NCBI RefSeq assembly: GCF_002811985.1
Contig: NZ_NPDU01000006.1
Location: 1-64,000, forward strand
DNA length: 64,000 nt
From: Leptospira adleri
Lineage (GTDB): Bacteria > Spirochaetota > Leptospiria > Leptospirales > Leptospiraceae
Direction of reading: 5' to 3'
The notes beneath the pieces are model-generated. The model was not told the origin of the DNA, did no database searches, and saw only the letters and a program-made list of their open reading frames with translations. Below are positions 58,811 through 64,000 of the stretch, piece by piece. The number at the start of each line of letters is the position of its first letter. The first letter of the stretch is position 1. Position numbers and translations under genes: made by a program.

Positions 58811-59233
58811 CTATAAAGTTCCCGATTTATGAAGAATCTGCCAGATCAAACAGATGAAACTTCCGTATTGAGTCACAAAACCGGTGAAACGAACGTTTAC
58901 CGCCATCTCGGAACCCGAGCTGAGATGTGCTAAGGATTGTACGAGCCTCGCGCCTAAGATGATCTGACAAACCAGTGCGAACGTGGAATCTAAAACTCCG
59001 ACGAAGGCTCCGATCAAAACCAAGGTTGCGAAGATCGGAAGATTTTCCACGCAGTTAACGTGGGCTCTGTTGAGTCTCCAATAGAAGCCGCTTCCGTGTT
59101 CCATTCCCGAAGGGAACTCGTTCGATTTTTTTTCCCCTTTTAAAACCTTAAACGTGCGAATGCTGATCACTCCGACTCCCAGAAGGATGGTCCAAGTAGC
59201 AAAGCCGATCAACGCGATGATTGCAGGATTCAT
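58811..59233 (-). CDS. MAPEG-family membrane protein
   Basis: About 140 residues with four transmembrane helices typical of the MAPEG (microsomal glutathione S-transferase-like) family: [39 protein letters not shown] and [10 protein letters not shown]. Bacterial members have uncertain substrates. ATG 59233 is supported by TGGAG just upstream; the ORF start at 59290 is not used. Confidence 0.8.
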   Translation of the reverse strand: MNPAIIALIGFATWTILLGVGVISIRTFKVLKGEKKSNEFPSGMEHGSGFYWRLNRAHVNCVENLPIFATLVLIGAFVGVLDSTFALVCQIILGARLVQSLAHLSSGSEMAVNVRFTGFVTQYGSFICLIWQILHKSGTL

Positions 59234-59468
59234 TTTTTCTCCACTCTTTGTTTTTTCGGAGAATGGAATCAATCTTCGTTCCGATGGCAAGCCGGATTTT
59301 CAGATCGGAAACTTCTTCTTTCGGGATCTCGCTCTACGTCGAATCGAATTCTAAAAATAAAAAGACGTTCGTAACGAAAAGATAAACGTATCATGAAAGA
59401 AATATACGAACCCGGGCGGAATTGAAAACGCGGTTCCAATCTTTTTGTCCGATCGAAGGAACGGGATT

Positions 59469-60017
59469 TTATTTTTTTTGAATCAGTTCCAAAATTTCCT
59501 TTTTACGATCGAGAGATTCAAGGCTTCCAACCGCGGTCCATTCAAACGTTTCGAATCGGGAGGAAGGGCGTAAGAATATGATAAAATCTTGATTCTCCTC
59601 GTTTATCTCCCGAGAAGGATTGTAAGAAAGATAAATGGGAGAAACAGAAAGTCCGGTTCCATAATAAAGAATATGGAGTTCGAGAGAATTGAGAAAATTC
59701 GCCGGAAGGACCGAAATCGTCTTTTGATCCGATTGTCCTTTTAGAATTTCGCGAACTTCGTAGTGGGCGATTCTTCTTTCGAAATCGGGGACTTTATTTC
59801 TGAGCTTTTCCTGAATTCCGAGTTCCTTTAGGAGTTTGGAATGAACCTTAATTTTGGTTATAGAAAAGGAAGGATCGGCGGCCCGGACCGAAAATATATA
59901 CGGAGAACTTCGGACCAATTCCTCAAGGGTGATTGTTTGGTAATGAACTTGGCTCATACAAAGAAACGGAATCCAAAGACAAAGAATGAAAACTAACGCG
60001 TTCTTGGAAAGGTTCAT
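59469..60017 (-). CDS. Secreted hypothetical protein
   Basis: A 182-residue protein with an N-terminal signal (LVFILCLWIPFLCMSQV) and a mature part with YEVREILKGQSDQKTISVLP, a pattern shared with small exported proteins of unknown function. I do not recognise it. Not a lipoprotein by the usual lipobox rule. Confidence 0.6.
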   Translation of the reverse strand: MNLSKNALVFILCLWIPFLCMSQVHYQTITLEELVRSSPYIFSVRAADPSFSITKIKVHSKLLKELGIQEKLRNKVPDFERRIAHYEVREILKGQSDQKTISVLPANFLNSLELHILYYGTGLSVSPIYLSYNPSREINEENQDFIIFLRPSSRFETFEWTAVGSLESLDRKKEILELIQKK

Positions 60018-60214
60018 GGAAGAATTCCGAAATGTAAATTCGATTTTAAAATCGCAAACCGTTCTGTAAAGAAAATGTCGGACGGGAAGTCCGGGAAATG
60101 CGAAAAGTTTCCCGTTTCTCCGTTAAATTTGACTTGAATAGTCTTTGATAAGGATATGATTTTCAAGGGACTGGTATTTTCAAAATTTATAATATTCCTT
60201 GCGGGTCGATTCAA

Positions 60215-61456
60215 ATGTTCGATGTTTTGATTACAAAATGCGATCGGAAACGTTTTCCGATCTTTTTCTCAGTAAAAAAGAATACGTCCTTGTCGCTCTG
60301 TATTCTGATTTGTTTTTGTTTCTTTTCCTGCAAAGAAAAACAGGATAACAGCGGCCTTCAATTTATGTTGGGCGTGACCCTTTGTGCTTTGCCGGCGAAC
60401 AACGTCGTCGAGCCGGCGACTCCGAACGAAGTGAAAGTATTTCCTTCCGGCGCCGTCGCGGCGATCTATCAGAGAACGAGCAATTACGACCAGGATTCAA
60501 GCGAAGAAGTGACTCTTTCTTTCAGCGTCGACGGGAAAAGTTTCTCGAGCAGAACGCTCAAACCTTTGGTTCAGGGCGGATACCAAGCCCAGTATTTTTT
60601 AAGAACCGAATCCGACTATTATGCCGCGAATCATAAGACGGTCGTATATAAGACGAATGACTCGGGACAAAGCTGGTCCCCGTTTCCTTTTGCTTCCAAC
60701 TTTTGGGGCGTCGTCGGCAACGGCGATTATCACTGGGTTCAATTTGCGGATGTAAATTCTGGAATACGATTTTCTTCGGCGAGGACTTCCGATTATACAA
60801 ATTACAATTCTTATATGGAACGGACGACGGATGGAGGAAACGCTTGGGATCAGACGAATCTATCTTCTCAGTTCTATTCCGTTTCCAACGTTTATCTGAA
60901 ATCATCCCAGGAAGTGATTCTTATCGGGACGAACCAAGGCCAATTGGGAGCTTATAGAATTTTTTATTCGAACGATGCGGGTCGGACTTTTACACAAACG
61001 AATGGGTCCGTTTCTATGTACGCAAGGATCGCCTTTTTGGATTCTTTGAACGGATGGGTTTTTTCAACTTCGAATCCTTTGTTGCGGACCGCAGATGGGG
61101 GACTTACTTGGACTTCCGTTGTTCACAATCTGACCGGCGGTTCCTTTCAGGTCGTGAAATTTTTAAATACGAACAACGGTTATGCGTTGTATGGTCCGTA
61201 TCAATCCTACAAATTTTATAAAACTACGGACGGAGGCGCCAACTGGACCTTAATTCCGCTTCCGTTCGCGAGCGGAGGATTGGACGGCACGTTTGACGCG
61301 GGCGCGGGGAAGATTTTTATAGCCTATAAAACGAAACTTTTCGGTTCGAACGACGAGTTTGCGACCTATGAAGAAGCGGATCCCGGATTGAAATTAAGAA
61401 AGTATTCCTATTCGAACGCGGTCGTAAATCCGGCCTGTCTTATGTATTCCCTCTAA
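60215..61456 (+). CDS. BNR/YCF48-like repeat lipoprotein
   Basis: About 413 residues from the ATG at 60215, with a signal ending CFFSC, the likely lipidated Cys. The mature protein contains several Asp-box-like repeats (YKTNDSGQSWSPF; RTTDGGNAWDQ; YSNDAGRTFTQT; RTADGGLTWTS; KTTDGGANWTLI), the pattern of BNR/YCF48 beta-propellers. Function unknown, probably surface or periplasmic. The first codons lie over a perfect hairpin, so the true start may be the TTG near 60289 instead. Confidence 0.75.
   Translation: MFDVLITKCDRKRFPIFFSVKKNTSLSLCILICFCFFSCKEKQDNSGLQFMLGVTLCALPANNVVEPATPNEVKVFPSGAVAAIYQRTSNYDQDSSEEVTLSFSVDGKSFSSRTLKPLVQGGYQAQYFLRTESDYYAANHKTVVYKTNDSGQSWSPFPFASNFWGVVGNGDYHWVQFADVNSGIRFSSARTSDYTNYNSYMERTTDGGNAWDQTNLSSQFYSVSNVYLKSSQEVILIGTNQGQLGAYRIFYSNDAGRTFTQTNGSVSMYARIAFLDSLNGWVFSTSNPLLRTADGGLTWTSVVHNLTGGSFQVVKFLNTNNGYALYGPYQSYKFYKTTDGGANWTLIPLPFASGGLDGTFDAGAGKIFIAYKTKLFGSNDEFATYEEADPGLKLRKYSYSNAVVNPACLMYSL
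60242..60267 (+). terminator. Hairpin at the start of the BNR gene
   Basis: GATCGGAAA and TTTCCGATC pair with a short loop, followed by TTTTTC. It lies in the first 15 codons of the annotated frame. It might be a leader terminator or translation-control hairpin. Confidence 0.5.
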
Positions 61457-61543
61457 AACCATCAGATTCTTAAAAAAAGGAACAAACAAAGTTTGTCCCT
61501 TTTGATTTTTTGATCGGCCTGTGTATCAGAATATTCTAAAATT

Positions 61544-62764
61544 CTAATCTCCGTCCGCGTTGGAAGGAAGGGCGTTCGCGCCGAGGATTCCGATGACTTC
61601 GGTCGCAAACGTGTTTCTCAAATCTTTGAAAAGATCGTAAACCTGTTCGTCGACAAAGGTCAAATTTCCGGTCAAATCCGCTTTGAGAGTGGCGGAGGCG
61701 TTGATTCTACTTTGAAGATTGTTTTTGAGGGTCGCGATTTTGTTTCTGACCCTTGTGTCCAAGGAACTGTTCTGAAGTTTTACGAGATAACTGAGCGATC
61801 TGGAATCCGGATCTCCCGCGTTTCCCGCGTAAACGAGTTCGAGACCTTCCACCGAAGATAAAAGATCTCGATAAGAAGAATCGCTGTAGATCGATTCCAG
61901 CTTTGCGGGATATTGGGTCGCGCCTGCAAGAGTGAGTCCCGCGGGAACTCCGATACGGATGTCCTGGTTCGTATATTCCAATTGAACGATCCCGTTGATA
62001 AACGAATCGACCGCGTCTTTGATTCCTACAAAAGAATTGGATCCGGTCGCGAGCTCGTTTGCAAAGGAAGAATTCCATGAGTTGTAGAGTCTCTGGCAAT
62101 CGAGTTGGATCACACTTGCGAGGGAAGCGATATAAGCTCTTCTTCCCGCGCTTCCCCCGTTTGCGGTATCGATTGCGGCTAACGTATGAACGTTTGCTCC
62201 GTTGTCGAAGATAAAATATTCTAAAGCGGCGAATCCTTTTCTTGTAAGCGGATATCCGTCCACCGTACTCGAAGAGGGACTTGTTGCGGCTGCTGTGTCG
62301 AGATCGGTGGAAACGGGTCGATTGGTTTCTCCCAAAATGTATCCGTCCAGTTTGTGAAAGTATGTGGACGGAAGATAGGAACGGTTGATGTAAAAGATCT
62401 CCGCTTGCTTAAACAGTTTTCTTGCGGCTAACCATTTGTTTTGAAGATCTGCTAAATCCGTTTGGCCCGTCCCGGTTCCGGCGGTCGTCTGATACGTCGC
62501 CGCGCTTGTCTTCAACTGATTCGATGCGGCCAGAAGTTTGCTGAATTGCGGAAGCGCCACTTGGTTCGCGGAATAGTTCAGAAATTCTCCCGTACTTGCG
62601 TTTGCGAAAAGGGCGACTAACAATGTTTCGGCGCCGGAGATCTTTCCTATTTCTTCGCAGCGAATTCCCGGAAAAACCACAAAAAAAGCCGTAAGAAGAA
62701 TTTTGATCTTCTTTGCGATAAGAGCGCTCTTTTTGGATGAATTAGAAAATTCTAAAATTCTCAT
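61544..62764 (-). CDS. Imelysin-like (peptidase M75) lipoprotein
   Basis: A 406-residue protein. The leader ends VVFPGIRC, giving a probable lipoprotein. The body has the imelysin helical bundle (NSFVGIKDAVDSFINGIV; LDTRVRNKIATLKNNL). The imelysin signature GxHxxE is represented by GFAALE (KGFAALEYFIF), with Ala in place of His, so metal-dependent catalysis is doubtful. Imelysins with a periplasmic di-haem partner occur in iron-uptake loci. It overlaps the di-haem gene by four bases (ATGA). Confidence 0.82.
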   Translation of the reverse strand: MRILEFSNSSKKSALIAKKIKILLTAFFVVFPGIRCEEIGKISGAETLLVALFANASTGEFLNYSANQVALPQFSKLLAASNQLKTSAATYQTTAGTGTGQTDLADLQNKWLAARKLFKQAEIFYINRSYLPSTYFHKLDGYILGETNRPVSTDLDTAAATSPSSSTVDGYPLTRKGFAALEYFIFDNGANVHTLAAIDTANGGSAGRRAYIASLASVIQLDCQRLYNSWNSSFANELATGSNSFVGIKDAVDSFINGIVQLEYTNQDIRIGVPAGLTLAGATQYPAKLESIYSDSSYRDLLSSVEGLELVYAGNAGDPDSRSLSYLVKLQNSSLDTRVRNKIATLKNNLQSRINASATLKADLTGNLTFVDEQVYDLFKDLRNTFATEVIGILGANALPSNADGD

Positions 62765-64000
62765 AAAGACTCCAGGAAAAGAATCAGCTTGTCTCGGTCG
62801 GCTTTCGGAAGGGCGACGAATTTATTTTTGGAATTGAGGGCTTCGCCTCCGTGCCAGAGGATCGCTTCCTTGTGGCCTCTTGCTCTTCCGTCGTGAAGAA
62901 GGTTGTTGTGACCGTTTACCTTTTGCACGAGACCCGTTCCCCAAAGCGGAGGGGTTCTCCATTCGGTTCCGGTCGCTTCGAAGTCTTCGCGATTGTCGGC
63001 AAGATCGGTTCCCATGTCGTGAAGAAGAAGATCCGTATAAGGTTTGATATGCTGAAAGGAAACTTCCGGAAATCCGTCTATGGCGCCCGTAAAGATATAC
63101 GGCTTGTGACAGGAGTTGCAGCCTACTTGTGTAAAGAGTTCTTTGCCGCGAACCACGTCCGCATTCGTCCAGTTTCTTCTTCCGGGAACGCTTACGAGTC
63201 TTGTGTATAATGTGACGAGGTCTGCGGTCTTTTTGGAAATTTCGGTTCCTTCCGCAGTCCCGTTGTTGCCCGGTGTGGACGCGAGACAGTTTGCCTGTGC
63301 GGCGGTGCAATTTTGCGTAGGAAAGAGCGGACTTGTGATTCCTATATCTCCTAAAAACGCTCCTTGGTTTTGTTGCGGTAAGTTCGGCTCGTTCGCCTTC
63401 CAACCGAATCTTCCAAGAACTTTCTTTTGAAGTTTTGCGTCCCATACAGTATTCGGTTTTCCTGATATACCGTCTCCATCCAAATCGTTCGGATCCGCGA
63501 AGGAAAGAATCGTAGATTCGGGGATCGCTTCCAAAAGTCCGAGGCCGGGAATCATCGGAGAAGTGCGGGGAGATTGATTGACTACGGCTGGAGTTCCGAA
63601 CGCCCAAGCGGAAATCGTAAACGTCGGTCTTCTGAGAGAATATGCTTCTCCGTCCGGAAAGGTTCCGGGTTCTTCCGCGAACGTTACCGTTGTAGTCGCT
63701 TCTGCGGGAACTAAAGGAGGTCCGGCGACTCCGTGGTCGTTGATCTGAAGTCCGTAGTTGTCGAGTCCGACGGGACCGCCCGTGATCGGATCCTTTCCAT
63801 TCTTACTGACTCGAATTAGCATCGTGGAGAAATTACTACTTCCGCTTGCGGGTGGAGTTCCTCTTCCGTCTTTAACGTGACAACCGTTGCAAGAGGTGCT
63901 GTTGAATACGGGGCCTAAACCGTCGGATGCGGAGTTCCCGCCTTGCACCCAAAGACGATTGAAAAAAGAATTCCCGCCCTGAAAGTCGATGTTCCCGTTG
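62761..64000 (-). CDS. Di-haem oxidoreductase (DUF1111-type), partial at the right edge
   Basis: The frame extends to the edge, so the N-terminus is missing. At least 412 residues. Two CxxCH haem sites are seen: CNGCH near the start and CNSCH about 260 residues later. The layout (GGNSASDGLGPVFNSTSC at the first haem; C-terminal GRARGHKEAILWHGGEA) matches DUF1111 di-haem periplasmic proteins of the cytochrome c peroxidase superfamily, which are often paired with imelysins in iron-related operons. An ATG at 63948 is internal to the frame and is not the true start. Transcription runs leftward into the imelysin gene. Confidence 0.88.
   Translation of the reverse strand, partial: NGNIDFQGGNSFFNRLWVQGGNSASDGLGPVFNSTSCNGCHVKDGRGTPPASGSSNFSTMLIRVSKNGKDPITGGPVGLDNYGLQINDHGVAGPPLVPAEATTTVTFAEEPGTFPDGEAYSLRRPTFTISAWAFGTPAVVNQSPRTSPMIPGLGLLEAIPESTILSFADPNDLDGDGISGKPNTVWDAKLQKKVLGRFGWKANEPNLPQQNQGAFLGDIGITSPLFPTQNCTAAQANCLASTPGNNGTAEGTEISKKTADLVTLYTRLVSVPGRRNWTNADVVRGKELFTQVGCNSCHKPYIFTGAIDGFPEVSFQHIKPYTDLLLHDMGTDLADNREDFEATGTEWRTPPLWGTGLVQKVNGHNNLLHDGRARGHKEAILWHGGEALNSKNKFVALPKADRDKLILFLESL

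Overview
The window comes from a pathogenic-clade Leptospira (spirochaete). The decisive genes are lipL41 with its partner lep (33885-35309). Supporting them are a lineage-restricted DUF1564 protein, a vitamin K gamma-carboxylase-like HTTM protein, spirochaetal flagellar genes (flbD-motA-motB-fliL), many SxxC-type lipoprotein signal peptides and frequent TTG starts. The LipL41 sequence differs at several positions from the L. interrogans form I remember, so I do not assign a species. Both window edges cut genes: an IS256-type transposase on the left and a di-haem oxidoreductase on the right. I see no rRNA, tRNA, CRISPR array or prophage.

Layout. 1-400: 5' part of an IS256-family transposase. 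402-2648 (-): galK, a STAS protein and a uracil-DNA glycosylase. 2931-6145 (+): pgi, a poorly understood small-ORF region ending in a strong terminator, and a conserved hypothetical. 6146-11767 (-): a compact run of two PAS/histidine-kinase proteins followed by amgK and murU (MurNAc salvage). 12039-16471: an alpha/beta hydrolase, a DegT-type aminotransferase, a repeat-rich spacer, adenosine deaminase and a VOC protein. 16478-23308 (-): four tightly packed lipoprotein genes led by a ~1,890-residue protein with twelve Ig-like (Big_2) domains. 23754-28951: DODA-type dioxygenase, then TPR lipoprotein-dprA-gamma-carboxylase-like, doxX-like and rimI. 29191-35309: lipoproteins, ispF, nadA and lipL41-lep. 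35497-38702 (-): ftsQ-ftsA-ftsZ. 39058-45225 (+): MCE protein, SnoaL-like protein, a 52-bp tandem array, a glycosyltransferase, flbD-motA-motB-fliL-kdsB. 45218-50803 (mostly -): STAS protein, cytochrome c lipoprotein, DUF35/thiolase pair, an outer-membrane protein and fabG. 50964-53768 (+): esterase, nucleotidyltransferase, small membrane protein and an SPFH lipoprotein. 53801-60017 (-): DUF1564, a WGR protein, PhoU-like, two PRC-barrel proteins, MAPEG and a secreted hypothetical. 60215-64000: a BNR/YCF48-like lipoprotein, then an imelysin and di-haem oxidoreductase pair.

The most unusual non-coding signal is a family of short repeats with core GGAGTTCC(C/T)(G/A)C. They lie singly in intergenic gaps in both orientations and build two tandem arrays, one of 57-bp period (32041-32236) and one of exact 52-bp period (40591-40921). 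The motif supplies the TAG stop codon of nadA and of lep and fills the amgK-murU gap. One 52-bp unit carries a decayed copy of the start of the adjacent glycosyltransferase gene. The repeats also create many spurious ORFs.

Functional themes are cell-wall and envelope metabolism (amgK-murU, kdsB, ftsQAZ, MCE protein, glycosyltransferases), surface lipoproteins (LipL41-Lep and the Ig-like operon), motility, and iron- or haem-linked periplasmic proteins (imelysin/di-haem).
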